Below the pieces are notes generated by a model. It made no database searches. It was not told the DNA's origin and saw only the letters and a program-made list of their open reading frames with translations. DNA of 64,000 nucleotides from the NCBI GenBank assembly GCA_003139695.1, contig PLJM01000017.1, positions 1 to 64,000 of the forward strand, written 5' to 3'. The position numbers were made by a program, and so were the translations under genes. Positions 7,819 through 16,524 of this stretch are shown here, one piece after another (the first letter of the stretch is position 1; each line of letters starts with the position of its first letter). This DNA comes from Candidatus Dormiibacterota bacterium (GTDB lineage: Bacteria; Chloroflexota; Dormibacteria; Dormibacterales; Dormibacteraceae).

Positions 7819-8757
7819 TTGAAGATCGATTTCAAAGGGCTGTTTCCGGCCACGGTGCTGCCGATGACCGAGGACGCGCAGATCGACGAGCCGACCCTAC
7901 GCCGTTATATGAGGCACGTCGCCGATACCAAGATCCACGGCGTGGCCATCAACGTGGACACCGGAGAGGCAGCGCACCTTTCACACGCTGAGCGTGTGCG
8001 GGTGCTCGAGATAGTCGTCGACGAGATCGGCGATCGCCTGCCCGTCATCGCCGGCCTCCCGGCCCAGTACACCGACCAGGCTGTCGCCTTCGGTCGTGAC
8101 TACAAGGCCGCCGGCGCCTCTGCGTTGCTCGTGTTTCCCCTCTCCGCCTATCAGGGGATTCCGCTCGACGCGGAGATGGTGGTTCGCTATCACACGGCGG
8201 TGGGGGACAGGGTCGGCCTGCCCCTCGTCCTCTTCAACCTCTTGCCCGCGCTGGGCGGCGTCCTCCTGCCGGCGGAGATCATCGGCCGGCTCTGCAGCCT
8301 CGCGCCCGTGGTCGCGATCAAAGACGCCTCGTTCGAGAAAAAAATCTTCGTTGAGCTAGTAGCGGCGGTCAGGCAGCAGCAGAGATCGATTGCAATCCTG
8401 ACCGGCGACGATCCCTTCATCCACGAATCGTTCGTGCTCGGCGCGGACGGAGCGCTGCTCGGTTTCGGCGCCGTGCCCACCCGCCAGCTCGCCGACATGG
8501 TCGACCTCGCACTATCGGGTCGCCTCGAAGAGTCCAAGGCGATCATGGATCGCCTCACGCCGCTCGAGCGAGCGATATTCGCGCCGCCCGTCCGCGACTA
8601 CCGCGCTCGGGCTAAAGAGGCGCTCGTCATGCAGGGCATCCTTCCGCAGGCAACCGTACGCGAGCCGTTGCTGCCCGTGTCGCAACAGGACCGCGACGCG
8701 ATGCGCAAGGCGATGATCGCTGCCGGCGAGCTCACGCCAAGCCTGGCCGCCGGCTGA
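7819..8757 (+). CDS. Dihydrodipicolinate synthase (DapA/NAL) family aldolase
   Basis: This 312-residue TIM-barrel class I aldolase has the Schiff-base lysine in VVAIKDAS and the NVDTGEAAHLS loop in place of the usual GTTGE. It would cleave or form a 2-keto acid such as pyruvate or a hydroxy-oxo-acid. Its location in a catabolic island, not with lysine genes, argues against dapA itself. It has a TTG start, supported by CAGGAG at 7806-7811 with 7-nt spacing. It is convergent with the LLM monooxygenase gene and probably acts late in the same pathway. Confidence 0.8.
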   Translation: MKIDFKGLFPATVLPMTEDAQIDEPTLRRYMRHVADTKIHGVAINVDTGEAAHLSHAERVRVLEIVVDEIGDRLPVIAGLPAQYTDQAVAFGRDYKAAGASALLVFPLSAYQGIPLDAEMVVRYHTAVGDRVGLPLVLFNLLPALGGVLLPAEIIGRLCSLAPVVAIKDASFEKKIFVELVAAVRQQQRSIAILTGDDPFIHESFVLGADGALLGFGAVPTRQLADMVDLALSGRLEESKAIMDRLTPLERAIFAPPVRDYRARAKEALVMQGILPQATVREPLLPVSQQDRDAMRKAMIAAGELTPSLAAG

Positions 8758-8766
8758 GAATTCGCC

Positions 8767-9783
8767 TCAGGCGGCCACTGCCGGCGCGACGGTGGTGAAA
8801 AGCAGTTCGACCATGTCCCGCACGTTTCCGCCCGCCGGCGCGAACGGCAGCACGGCCACCTCCTCGATGCCTCTTTCCTTCAACCGGCGGAGCTTCGCAA
8901 CGCATTGGCTGGGGTCGCCGGCCACGGTCAGGTCTTCAACCAGCGCTCGTGGCAACCTGGCGACCACCCAGTCGACCTCGCCCGCATTCCACGTGTGCCT
9001 GCTTTTCTCGACGAAGTCGAGGACCTCCGCCGGGATCGTATAACCGATCTCGGTCAGCATCTTGTGGCTGCTCCGCAGGGCCAGGGCGAGACCGCGCGCT
9101 GCGCCGCGTTGGGCCGCGGCCGAGTCAGAGCTCACCGACAGATATATCCAGCAGGCCTTGCGTAACGCCGGCAGCGCCTGATTGCGCTCCTTCTCAGCTT
9201 CATGAATGTGCTCGAGGGCGTAGTCGAGACCCAGTCCCTGGGCAAAGCTGCCGATGAGGGCGACATCGCCCAGCCGCGCAGCGACTGCCAGCATCTTTGG
9301 GCCCCGAGCCGCGACGTAGATCGGTATCGGTCCGGGCGGTTTGAAGTCGAGGCAATCGTTGAGAAACTGGATCTGCTGCCCCTGGTAGGAGAACGCCTTG
9401 GACTCGCTCCACAGCCGCCGGCACAGCTCGATGCACTCGGTGACCGCCCGAGCGGGTAATCGCGGCGTCAGCCCCAGAGCATGAAACCCGGTCGACCCGG
9501 CGCCAAGGCCGAGCAAAGCGCGCCCGCCACTCAGCTCGTGGAGCGTCGCGGCCGCCGCCGCCGTCAGCGCCGGGTGCCTGATGTATGGGTCGGTCACGCA
9601 GATGCCGATGGAAACGCGGGAAGTGACCGCGGCGATGGCTCCGAGCTGCACCCACGGGTCACGCAGAAACTGCTCGTCCGCGACCCACAGGCGGCGCAGG
9701 TGCTCGTGACGTTCGAGATCCCGTGCCCATTGGACCACCCCTCTCGAATCGTCATCGCCGAGGAATGCCAGCCCAAACAGCAT
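8767..9783 (-). CDS. LLM-class flavin-dependent monooxygenase (luciferase-like)
   Basis: This 338-residue bacterial-luciferase-like TIM barrel has the family segments TSRVSIGICVTDPYIRHP, LSGGRALLGLGAGS and PIYVAARGPKML. It resembles F420- or FMNH2-dependent enzymes; the cofactor cannot be decided from motifs. It is the third gene of a RidA-cyclase-LLM operon reading leftwards. By context it would oxygenate or oxidise an N-containing substrate before hydrolysis by the cyclase-family enzyme. The combination recalls, but is not, the Rut pyrimidine pathway (no RutB/F/G). Confidence 0.8.
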   Translation of the reverse strand: MLFGLAFLGDDDSRGVVQWARDLERHEHLRRLWVADEQFLRDPWVQLGAIAAVTSRVSIGICVTDPYIRHPALTAAAAATLHELSGGRALLGLGAGSTGFHALGLTPRLPARAVTECIELCRRLWSESKAFSYQGQQIQFLNDCLDFKPPGPIPIYVAARGPKMLAVAARLGDVALIGSFAQGLGLDYALEHIHEAEKERNQALPALRKACWIYLSVSSDSAAAQRGAARGLALALRSSHKMLTEIGYTIPAEVLDFVEKSRHTWNAGEVDWVVARLPRALVEDLTVAGDPSQCVAKLRRLKERGIEEVAVLPFAPAGGNVRDMVELLFTTVAPAVAA

Positions 9784-9793
9784 CAGGCTGGGC

Positions 9794-10555
9794 TCACTCT
9801 TCGACGAATGCGACGACGCGGCACGGCGAGGCCTCTCCTCCCTCGATCGGAATCGGGAAGGCGCCGATCATGCACCGCTTGTTCAGCACCTGCTCGACGT
9901 CCCCGCCGAGGTTCTCCACGTGCATGATGCCGTGACGGAAGGGGACTCGATGCATCACGAACAGGTCCTCCTCGGGCCAGATGTCGTTCACCGGCTTGCC
10001 CATCCGCTTCTCGTACTCGCGTGTCGCGTCTGGCCGTTTGGTACGAATCGAAGTGTTCATCGGGTGGTCGCCGGAGCCGCAATCAACAGCAGTCCACGCC
10101 AGCTCCATGTTGACGATCCATTCCGCGAGCGAGCGATCCCCACCGGGGTGGCGCAGGAAGTACCGCTCCTCATCCTCTTCCGGCCGGCCGTTGAAGAACC
10201 GATGCCAACCCGTGTGGAAGATGACGATGTCCCCTTTCCTGACCTCCATGCGGTCGGTGACCTGCTTGGGCGTGATCACCGACCAGTCCTCCATCTCGTC
10301 GGAGAGGTCGACGATCACTCCTTCCCGGCACAGCGTCGTCAGCGGCACCGAGGCAATGTCCTTCCCGCCTGACACGATGTGCATCTGGCCGTCGAAATGC
10401 GTCCCGGCATGCAGCGGGGTCTCCAGGTACTGCGAGACGATTCCGTTGGTCGCATGTCGCTGGAGATAGCTCAGCTTGGGCGAGGGATAGCCGACCCAAC
10501 CTGGCGTGTGGATCGAGAACCGGTGCGTGAGGTCGACCAACTTCGTGTGGTTCAT
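9794..10555 (-). CDS. Cyclase / kynurenine formamidase-like metal hydrolase
   Basis: This 253-residue protein of the cyclase superfamily carries the metal-binding motif HAGTHFD near residue 48, plus later His/Glu ligands in the C-terminal half. Family members are Zn/Mn-dependent amidases such as arylformamidase and isatin hydrolase, which open or hydrolyse cyclic or formyl amides. The start ATG overlaps the RidA stop as TGATG, so the genes are coupled. It probably hydrolyses an amide or lactam bond in the island's substrate. Confidence 0.8.
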   Translation of the reverse strand: MNHTKLVDLTHRFSIHTPGWVGYPSPKLSYLQRHATNGIVSQYLETPLHAGTHFDGQMHIVSGGKDIASVPLTTLCREGVIVDLSDEMEDWSVITPKQVTDRMEVRKGDIVIFHTGWHRFFNGRPEEDEERYFLRHPGGDRSLAEWIVNMELAWTAVDCGSGDHPMNTSIRTKRPDATREYEKRMGKPVNDIWPEEDLFVMHRVPFRHGIMHVENLGGDVEQVLNKRCMIGAFPIPIEGGEASPCRVVAFVEE

Positions 10556-10956
10556 CAGCGCCTCTCCGGTTGACGCGCGACGGCGTCGATCTCGACCAGT
10601 GCGTCTGGGATCACAAAAGCTGTGACTTCGACGAGCGTGCTCGCCGGCCGGCTCTCGCCAAAGAACCGGCGGCGAACGGTGTTGACCGCGGCGCGGTCCC
10701 CGATGCGGCGCAGGTAAACGGTGACTTTGACCACATCTTCGAAACCTGCACCCGCTTTGGCGAGCACCGCTTTGATGTTCTCGTGCACACGCTCGGCCTG
10801 CGCGACCACGTCGTCGCCGCCGATCAGCGCCCCGGACGCGTCCAGGGCAAGCATTCCCGAAATCCAGATCCAGCCGTCAGCGACCACGCCGTCCGTGTAT
10901 TGGCTGATCGGCTCAGGGAGCTGCTCGGGAAGTCGTATTCGTTGCAGTGGGGACAC
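10555..10956 (-). CDS. RidA/YjgF-family imine deaminase
   Basis: This 133-residue protein has the RidA core: SGMLALDASGALIGG, then AGAGFEDVVKVTVYL and the terminal PDALVEIDAVA. RidA proteins hydrolyse reactive enamine/imine intermediates. The ORF-track version (303 aa) runs far upstream. The GTG at 10956 is chosen because GGAGG lies 7 nt before it and the protein then has the family's usual length. It is the first gene of the leftward operon and diverges from the ABC importer across a 114-bp promoter region. Confidence 0.8.
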   Translation of the reverse strand: MSPLQRIRLPEQLPEPISQYTDGVVADGWIWISGMLALDASGALIGGDDVVAQAERVHENIKAVLAKAGAGFEDVVKVTVYLRRIGDRAAVNTVRRRFFGESRPASTLVEVTAFVIPDALVEIDAVARQPERR

Positions 10957-10989
10957 GGATTGGCCTCCTCTCTGTATGCCCCCGGATCC

Positions 10990-11039
10990 TTGACACACCC
11001 TCCGGGCGACTATATAGTCCGACCGAGTAATTGTCGGAC
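10990..11039 (+). promoter_or_regulatory. Promoter with overlapping inverted-repeat operator for the ABC importer
   Basis: TTGACA (10990-10995), a 17-bp spacer and TATAGT (11013-11018) form a near-consensus sigma-70 promoter. GTCCGAC (11017-11023) and GTCGGAC (11033-11039) are perfect inverted repeats with a 9-bp spacer that cover the -10 end and the start-site region, as expected for a repressor site. The second arm also sits inside the palindrome TTGTCGGACAA. The site could control both directions. The cognate regulator is not known; the GntR protein at 22342 is a candidate. Confidence 0.55.
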
Positions 11040-11070
11040 AAATTACCGAGTTCTGGGCGAGGGAAAGCAG

Positions 11071-12372
11071 ATGATTGATCGACTGGCCACGTCCAAGTTG
11101 CATGCCTCGTTGGCCGCTGGGGCCCTGCTGATCCTGGCGGCATGCGGGTCGAACACCCCGAGCGCCACGCCCAAGACGTATACCGGCACTCTGACCTTTG
11201 CCAGCTTCAACCCGTTCACGGGTCCGGACGCCAGCTTCGGCCCTGAGATGGCCGCCGGCTGCATACCCGCCGCGAAGACGATCAATGATGCGGGAGGCGT
11301 GCTCGGGCACCAGGTGCAGTGCGTTGCTGTTGACACTCGCGGGGACCCCGCTGACGCCGTCCCCGCCGCCCAGAAGATGATCGCCACCACGCAGAACCTG
11401 GTTGGCATGAACGGGCCCAGCTCCGACGAGGCGCTGGCGACCGTTCCAATCATCGACCGCGCGCACCTGCCGATGTTTGCGGACTCTGGACAGGCCGCCT
11501 TCGACAAGAGCACGTACAAGTACTTTTACCGCCTGACCCCGCCCGATGACGCCGCCGGCGTCGCGATGGCGATCTATGCCTACAACAAGGGCTACCGAAG
11601 AGGCGCCGCCGTGTTCGGCAACGACCTCAGCTCGCAGGGGAACGTTCCCAACCTCTTGAGCGCATTCGTGAAGCTGGGCGGCCAGATCGTGGTCAACCAG
11701 ACCCTCACGCTGGACCAGAGCTCATACCGCACCGAGGTCACGGCCCTGGTGGCGGCCACCCCCGACGTCATCTTCACCGAAGCCGACCCCCAGACCGATG
11801 CCGCCTACCTGAGCCAGCTGCAGCAGCTGCACGGCATGATTCCTGTCGTCGGCACCCAGCCGACAGTTCAACCACCCTGGATCAAAGCCGTCAGCGGCGC
11901 CATCGGCAGGAGCACCCTTTCGCAGAACTTCGCGGCCGCCCAGCCGTACTCGACGTCGCAGGGACCCGCATGGGAGGTTTACAACACCGCGCTTCTCGCA
12001 TCGGGATCCGCCGTGCCTCAGCCCGACCAGTGGAGCCAGGACCCGTACACCGAAACCGACTACGACGCGATCATCATGATGGCGCTGGCGATGCTCGAGG
12101 CGAAAACGCCTGACCCCAGCTTCTACAACGCTTTCATCCCGAAGGTGGTCGGTAATGCCGCTGGTGCCACTGAGGTCCACTCATATAAGGAAGGGATGGA
12201 CGCGATCGCCGCCGGCAAGACGATCAACTACGTGGGCGCCGGCGGCCCCGTCGCATTCGACCAGTACCAGAACTCCACGGGCGCGTTCGAGCTGATCGGA
12301 TACGCAGCCAATGGCTCCAACCCTCAGCTCGCCGTCGTCAGCGCCTCAGACATAGCGAAGCTGCGCCAATGA
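11071..12372 (+). CDS. ABC importer substrate-binding lipoprotein (branched-chain/amide type)
   Basis: This 433-residue periplasmic-binding-protein type I carries a lipoprotein signal with lipobox ILAACGS, so it is membrane anchored. The track ORF is 167 residues too long; the ATG at 11071 follows GAGGGAAAG. The core GPDASFGPEMAAGCIPAAKTINDAGGVLG and TRGDPADAVPAAQKMI match LivJ/UrtA/AmiC-type receptors for amino acids, urea, amides and aromatic acids. It heads a complete liv-type operon. The ligand is probably the compound degraded by the neighbouring enzymes. Confidence 0.85.
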   Translation: MIDRLATSKLHASLAAGALLILAACGSNTPSATPKTYTGTLTFASFNPFTGPDASFGPEMAAGCIPAAKTINDAGGVLGHQVQCVAVDTRGDPADAVPAAQKMIATTQNLVGMNGPSSDEALATVPIIDRAHLPMFADSGQAAFDKSTYKYFYRLTPPDDAAGVAMAIYAYNKGYRRGAAVFGNDLSSQGNVPNLLSAFVKLGGQIVVNQTLTLDQSSYRTEVTALVAATPDVIFTEADPQTDAAYLSQLQQLHGMIPVVGTQPTVQPPWIKAVSGAIGRSTLSQNFAAAQPYSTSQGPAWEVYNTALLASGSAVPQPDQWSQDPYTETDYDAIIMMALAMLEAKTPDPSFYNAFIPKVVGNAAGATEVHSYKEGMDAIAAGKTINYVGAGGPVAFDQYQNSTGAFELIGYAANGSNPQLAVVSASDIAKLRQ

Positions 12373-12446
12373 CCCCGCGCGGACGAATCACAAGCTGACC
12401 ATCGAGCGACCAGCCGCACCAGCACAGCGCGTTTTCGGGGGCTGAA

Positions 12447-13334
12447 GTGGACCAGCTGATTCCGGCGTTTGGCTTTGGACTGATCACCGCCTCGATCCTC
12501 GCGATCGCCGCGGTTGGGTTCACGCTGCAGTTCAGCGTCACCAACATCCTGAACCTGGCCTACGGCGACATCATGACCGCTTGCGCCTTTGCGGCCTATC
12601 TCGCCAACCATGCGGGGGTGAACATCTGGATCAGCCTCATTGTCGGTGCGCTGTTCGGCGCCGTCTTCTCGATGCTTCTCAACCGCTTCGTGTATTTCGG
12701 TTTCGTTCGGCGCGGGACCAGGCTCTTCGGGATGATCATCGTCACGATCGCGGTCAGCCTCATCATCCAGAACTTGCTGCTGGCGATCTTCCGGCCGACT
12801 TTCTTCAGCTACACAGCATCGCAAGGTCCGTCGTACCACGTGGGCTCAATGGTGTTCACCGCCAGCCAGCTGGCGATCATGGGGATTGCGGTCGTGGCCA
12901 TGGTTTGCGTCCACCTCCTGCTGACCCAAACCCAACTCGGAAAGGCGATGCGCGCGACTGCAACCAATCCTGGCCTTGCGCGCAGCAGTGGGATCGCCAC
13001 CGACCAGGTGATCGACGCGGCGTGGCTGGTCTCCGGAGCCCTGTGCGGCATCGCAGGAGTGGCCCTCGTGCTTAACACGGCGACATTCAGCGAAACGACA
13101 GGTGCCGCCTTTCTGGTCCCGATCATCGCGGCGGCAGTCTTGGGCGGTATCGGCCAACCCTATGGGGCGATGCTCGGCGCGCTCACCATCGGCATAGCAG
13201 GCGAGGTGGCGGCCGCGCTGATCAGCCCGTCTTACAAAGACGTCGTCGCATTCGTGATCTTGATCGTTGTCCTCCTCGTCCGCCCGCAGGGGATCCTGTC
13301 GGAGATCGCGGCGGCCAAGGAGGTGGCGGCATGA
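12447..13334 (+). CDS. livH: Branched-chain-type ABC permease LivH
   Basis: This 295-residue inner-membrane permease has the LivH signature NILNLAYGDIMTACAFAAY (usually NLAHGxxxMxGAY) and about eight helices. It forms the translocation pore with LivM. GTG start; the 4-bp overlap with the next gene (ATGA) indicates coupling. The substrate is set by the binding protein. Confidence 0.88.
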   Translation: MDQLIPAFGFGLITASILAIAAVGFTLQFSVTNILNLAYGDIMTACAFAAYLANHAGVNIWISLIVGALFGAVFSMLLNRFVYFGFVRRGTRLFGMIIVTIAVSLIIQNLLLAIFRPTFFSYTASQGPSYHVGSMVFTASQLAIMGIAVVAMVCVHLLLTQTQLGKAMRATATNPGLARSSGIATDQVIDAAWLVSGALCGIAGVALVLNTATFSETTGAAFLVPIIAAAVLGGIGQPYGAMLGALTIGIAGEVAAALISPSYKDVVAFVILIVVLLVRPQGILSEIAAAKEVAA

Positions 13335-14314
13335 GCGACGCGATGCAGTTCTACATCTCGACGCTGCTGATCTATCTCTTCATCGACATCATGGGCGTGC
13401 TCGGCCTCAACCTGCAGTTCGGGGTCGCAGGCATCATCAATTTCGCTTACATCGTCTTCGTCGCAGTCGGTGCCTACACGGCCGCGGTGGTGTCCCTCGG
13501 ACCCGACTACCCGGGCAACTTCCAGCACTACGTCTTCGGCGCGAGCTGGCCTTTTCCACTGCCCATCCTCGCCGGCGGCGCGGCCGCGGGTCTGCTGTCC
13601 CTGGTCGTCGGCGTGATCAGCTTGCGGCGGCTGCGTAGCGACTACCAGGCCATGGTCATGCTCGTCCTTTCGCTCATCGCGACTCTGATCGCGTCGAACG
13701 CGACAGGCCTCGTCAACGGGCCCGCGGGGCTCGCCACGGTTCCACAGCCGCTGTTCGACCAGCTGGCCCTCCCTTATCTCGATTACCAATGGGTCTACGC
13801 GGGCTGGTGCCTGTTCCTCACTGTGGTCATATTCCTGTTCGTTCGGGCCATCACCAGGTCCCCGCTCGGCCGGACCCTCAGAGCGATGCGCGACAACGAC
13901 CGCGCGGCCGCGGCAGTCGGCAAGAACATCACTGCGCTCCGGCTGATGATCTTCGTCGTCGGCGGGGTGATCGCCGGTATCAGCGGCGCCGTTTTTGTCG
14001 AGTTCATCCAGGCGTGGTCGCCGGGTTCGTGGCTCTATCCCGAGACGTTCGTCTTCCTGGCCGCGATCCTGGTTGGAGGCGCGGCCAACAACTGGGGAGT
14101 AATGCTCGGCACCCTGCTGGTTCCAGTGGGCTTCCTCGAAGCGACGCGCTATCTGCCGCCGATCTTCTACCAGGGATTCATCGAGGCGATGCAGTGGGTC
14201 TGTGTCGGGCTGCTGATCCTGCTTTTCCTGTGGTTCCGGCCCAACGGCATCTTCCCCGAGAAGCCGGGCCGCTTCAAGCCGCGGGTAGCAGCGCCGTCAA
14301 GGCCGGCCGAATAG
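13331..14314 (+). CDS. livM: Branched-chain-type ABC permease LivM
   Basis: This 327-residue permease pairs with LivH. It shows GLNLQFGVAGIINFAYIVFVAVGAY near the N-terminus and the EAA-like loop AVGKNITALRLMIFVVGGVIAGISGA that docks on the ATPase. It ends exactly where the LivG ATG begins, with no gap. Confidence 0.88.
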   Translation: MSDAMQFYISTLLIYLFIDIMGVLGLNLQFGVAGIINFAYIVFVAVGAYTAAVVSLGPDYPGNFQHYVFGASWPFPLPILAGGAAAGLLSLVVGVISLRRLRSDYQAMVMLVLSLIATLIASNATGLVNGPAGLATVPQPLFDQLALPYLDYQWVYAGWCLFLTVVIFLFVRAITRSPLGRTLRAMRDNDRAAAAVGKNITALRLMIFVVGGVIAGISGAVFVEFIQAWSPGSWLYPETFVFLAAILVGGAANNWGVMLGTLLVPVGFLEATRYLPPIFYQGFIEAMQWVCVGLLILLFLWFRPNGIFPEKPGRFKPRVAAPSRPAE

Positions 14315-15085
14315 ATGGACGCCCAGCCCAAGCCGATCCTCGCAGTGAGCGACGTGCGGCGTGATTTTGGGGGTCTGAAAGCTGTCGACGGCGCCTCGTT
14401 CAATGCGTTGCCAGGGCGCATCACCGGTTTGATCGGACCCAACGGCGCCGGCAAGTCGACCCTGATCGGCATCATCGGCGGCCAGATCAAGCCCACCGCG
14501 GGTTCGATTACGTTCGACGGCCGCGACATCACGGGCCTCGCGCCACACAGGATCGCGCGCAGCGGGCTGGTCCGCACCTTCCAGCTGTCGGCGGAGTTCA
14601 CGAAGCTGACGGTGCTGGAGAACCTCCTCGTCGCCGCCCCGGATCAGAAAGGAGAGTCGCTGCTCGGCGCCGAGCTGAGTCGCTTCTACTGGGGTCGCAG
14701 CGAGGCCGCCAACGTCGATGCGGCGCGCGACGTCCTGGACCGGTTTGCCATGACCCCCAAGGAGAACGAGCTGGCCGGCAACCTCAGCGGCGGCCAGAAG
14801 CGCCTGCTGGAGATCATGCGTGCGCTGATGACGAAACCCAAGATGCTCCTGCTCGACGAGCCGTTCGCCGGCGTCAACCCGACGCTCGCCCGCGAGATCG
14901 AGCAGTACCTGCTCGACCTTCGCGACGAGGGGCTGTCGATGATCATGGTCGAGCACGAGCTCGCCGTGGTGGAACGGCTGTGCGAGCCTGTGGTGGTGAT
15001 GGCCCAGGGCAAGGTCATCTCCGAGGGTTCGATGCGTGACGTCAGCGCGCGGCAGGAGGTGCTGGATGCCTACCTCGTCGGCTGA
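14315..15085 (+). CDS. livG: ABC importer ATP-binding protein LivG
   Basis: This 256-residue nucleotide-binding subunit has Walker A GPNGAGKST, signature LSGGQKRLLEI, Walker B MLLLDEPF and a switch His in MVEHEL. The Q-loop region RTFQLSAEF and the length fit LivG. It is cytoplasmic and powers LivHM with LivF. Its end overlaps the LivF start. Confidence 0.9.
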   Translation: MDAQPKPILAVSDVRRDFGGLKAVDGASFNALPGRITGLIGPNGAGKSTLIGIIGGQIKPTAGSITFDGRDITGLAPHRIARSGLVRTFQLSAEFTKLTVLENLLVAAPDQKGESLLGAELSRFYWGRSEAANVDAARDVLDRFAMTPKENELAGNLSGGQKRLLEIMRALMTKPKMLLLDEPFAGVNPTLAREIEQYLLDLRDEGLSMIMVEHELAVVERLCEPVVVMAQGKVISEGSMRDVSARQEVLDAYLVG

Positions 15086-15857
15086 CGGAACGGGCAGGCC
15101 GGCACAGTACCTGCAGGTCGACGACCTCAGCGCCGGCTACGGCGGGACGGTCATCGTCAACGGCGCCTCGGCATCCGTCGGGCCGGGAGAGATAGTGACC
15201 ATCGTCGGCCCCAACGGCGCCGGCAAGAGCACGTTCCTCAAGGCCATCGTGGGCATGATCCCGGCGATCAGCGGCCGCGTGCGCCTGGGCGGCGAGGACG
15301 TCACCAACATGCGGGCCAACAACCTCGCCAAGCGCGGCCTCGGCTATGTACCCCAGGTGAACGACGTGTTCGACACGCTCTCGGTCTTCGACAACCTTGC
15401 GATCGGCGGCTACCTGTTGAGCAGGCCCGACGCAGCCAAGCGCACGGAGGCGGTGCTCGAGACTTTCCCCGCCCTCAAGGCGATGCTGAAGCGAACAGCC
15501 AGCAAGCTCAGCGGCGGCGAGCGGAAGATGCTGGCGATCGCCAGGGTCCTGATGCTGGAGCCGCGCCTGCTCGTCCTCGACGAGCCAACCTCCAACTTGA
15601 GCGCAGACCTCTCGAGGATGCTGCTCGAGGAGCACGTCCGCCGCCTCGGCAAGGGCGGCACGGCTGTTCTTATCGTGGAGCAGAAAGCGCTCGCCGCCCT
15701 GACGATCTCGGACTGGGCTTACGTGATGGCGGCGGGAACGATGAAGGTCTCATCCGCGGCGAAGGAATTGCTAGCACGAAAGGACATCGGCGAGGTGTTT
15801 CTCGGCCGGTCCACGGAACCGGCGAGCTTGCCGAAGGCATCAGGCGGCATGGATTAG
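15066..15857 (+). CDS. livF: ABC importer ATP-binding protein LivF
   Basis: This 263-residue second nucleotide-binding subunit has Walker A GPNGAGKST, signature LSGGERKMLAI and Walker B LLVLDEPT. The ATG at 15066, inside the end of livG, is preferred over the track's 15036 because it removes ten residues absent from the family and gives a normal 20-bp overlap. It is followed after 11 bp by the first DUF1989 gene, so importer and enzymes are likely one transcript. Confidence 0.88.
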   Translation: MPTSSADGTGRPAQYLQVDDLSAGYGGTVIVNGASASVGPGEIVTIVGPNGAGKSTFLKAIVGMIPAISGRVRLGGEDVTNMRANNLAKRGLGYVPQVNDVFDTLSVFDNLAIGGYLLSRPDAAKRTEAVLETFPALKAMLKRTASKLSGGERKMLAIARVLMLEPRLLVLDEPTSNLSADLSRMLLEEHVRRLGKGGTAVLIVEQKALAALTISDWAYVMAAGTMKVSSAAKELLARKDIGEVFLGRSTEPASLPKASGGMD

Positions 15858-15868
15858 GGGGAGCTGAG

Positions 15869-16522
15869 ATGGAGACAGAAAACGGCAAGGCAGTGCTGGA
15901 CGTCGTCATGCCGCCCAAGTCGGGCAAGGCGGTGGAGCTGAAGAAGGGCCAGCGCATCCGCATCACCGACATCGAGGGCAAGCAGGTATGCGATGTGGCG
16001 GTGTTCAACATGGAGAACGTGCGCGAGAAGCTTTCCACCTCCTACTCGCGCACGCGCTATCCGATGAAGGTGACGGGGGATTACATTCCGCGCGACCATC
16101 TCACGGAGGGCGACACGCTCATGTCCACGCTGTGCCGGCCGATGATGACCATCGTCAAGGAGACGGCGAAGATCAAGGGCGTGCACGACACGCACCACCG
16201 CATGTGCAACCGCTACCTGTACGAATCCAACGGGTACGGGCCGCGCGACGGATGCCAGGAGCAGATCGCCGCGGCAGTGGCGCCCTACGGCATCGCCTCA
16301 GAGGACCTGCCTGACACGTTCGACCTGAACATGAATTTCACCCATGACTGCGAAAACCACAGGTGGTGGATCAAGGAGCCTGTCAACGAGCCCGGCGACT
16401 ACGTCGAGATGCGGGCCGAGATGGACGTCCTGGTTGGGCTCTCGAACTGCCCGCTGGACGTCATGGTGCCCTGCAACGCCTTCAACTGCACACCACTTCG
16501 CGTCCAGGTTTTGGAGGCGTAG
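15869..16522 (+). CDS. DUF1989 (urea carboxylase-associated) protein 1
   Basis: This 217-residue protein is of the DUF1989 family. The best studied members are the two subunits of carboxyguanidine deiminase (CgdAB) beside guanidine carboxylase. The conserved set is visible: VHDTHHRMCNRY, GCQEQ about 20 residues later, DLNMNF and CPLDVMVPCNAFN; the Cys/His residues are probable zinc or catalytic ligands. GGGGAG precedes the ATG. No urea/guanidine carboxylase or allophanate hydrolase is nearby, so a deiminase or amidohydrolase step on another N-rich substrate is inferred. Confidence 0.75.
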   Translation: METENGKAVLDVVMPPKSGKAVELKKGQRIRITDIEGKQVCDVAVFNMENVREKLSTSYSRTRYPMKVTGDYIPRDHLTEGDTLMSTLCRPMMTIVKETAKIKGVHDTHHRMCNRYLYESNGYGPRDGCQEQIAAAVAPYGIASEDLPDTFDLNMNFTHDCENHRWWIKEPVNEPGDYVEMRAEMDVLVGLSNCPLDVMVPCNAFNCTPLRVQVLEA

Positions 16523-16524
16523 CG

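Noticed and set aside
8767-10956. Rut pyrimidine-degradation operon
   Set aside because: LLM and RidA resemble RutA/RutC in type only. RutB, RutF and RutG are missing and a cyclase-family hydrolase is present instead.
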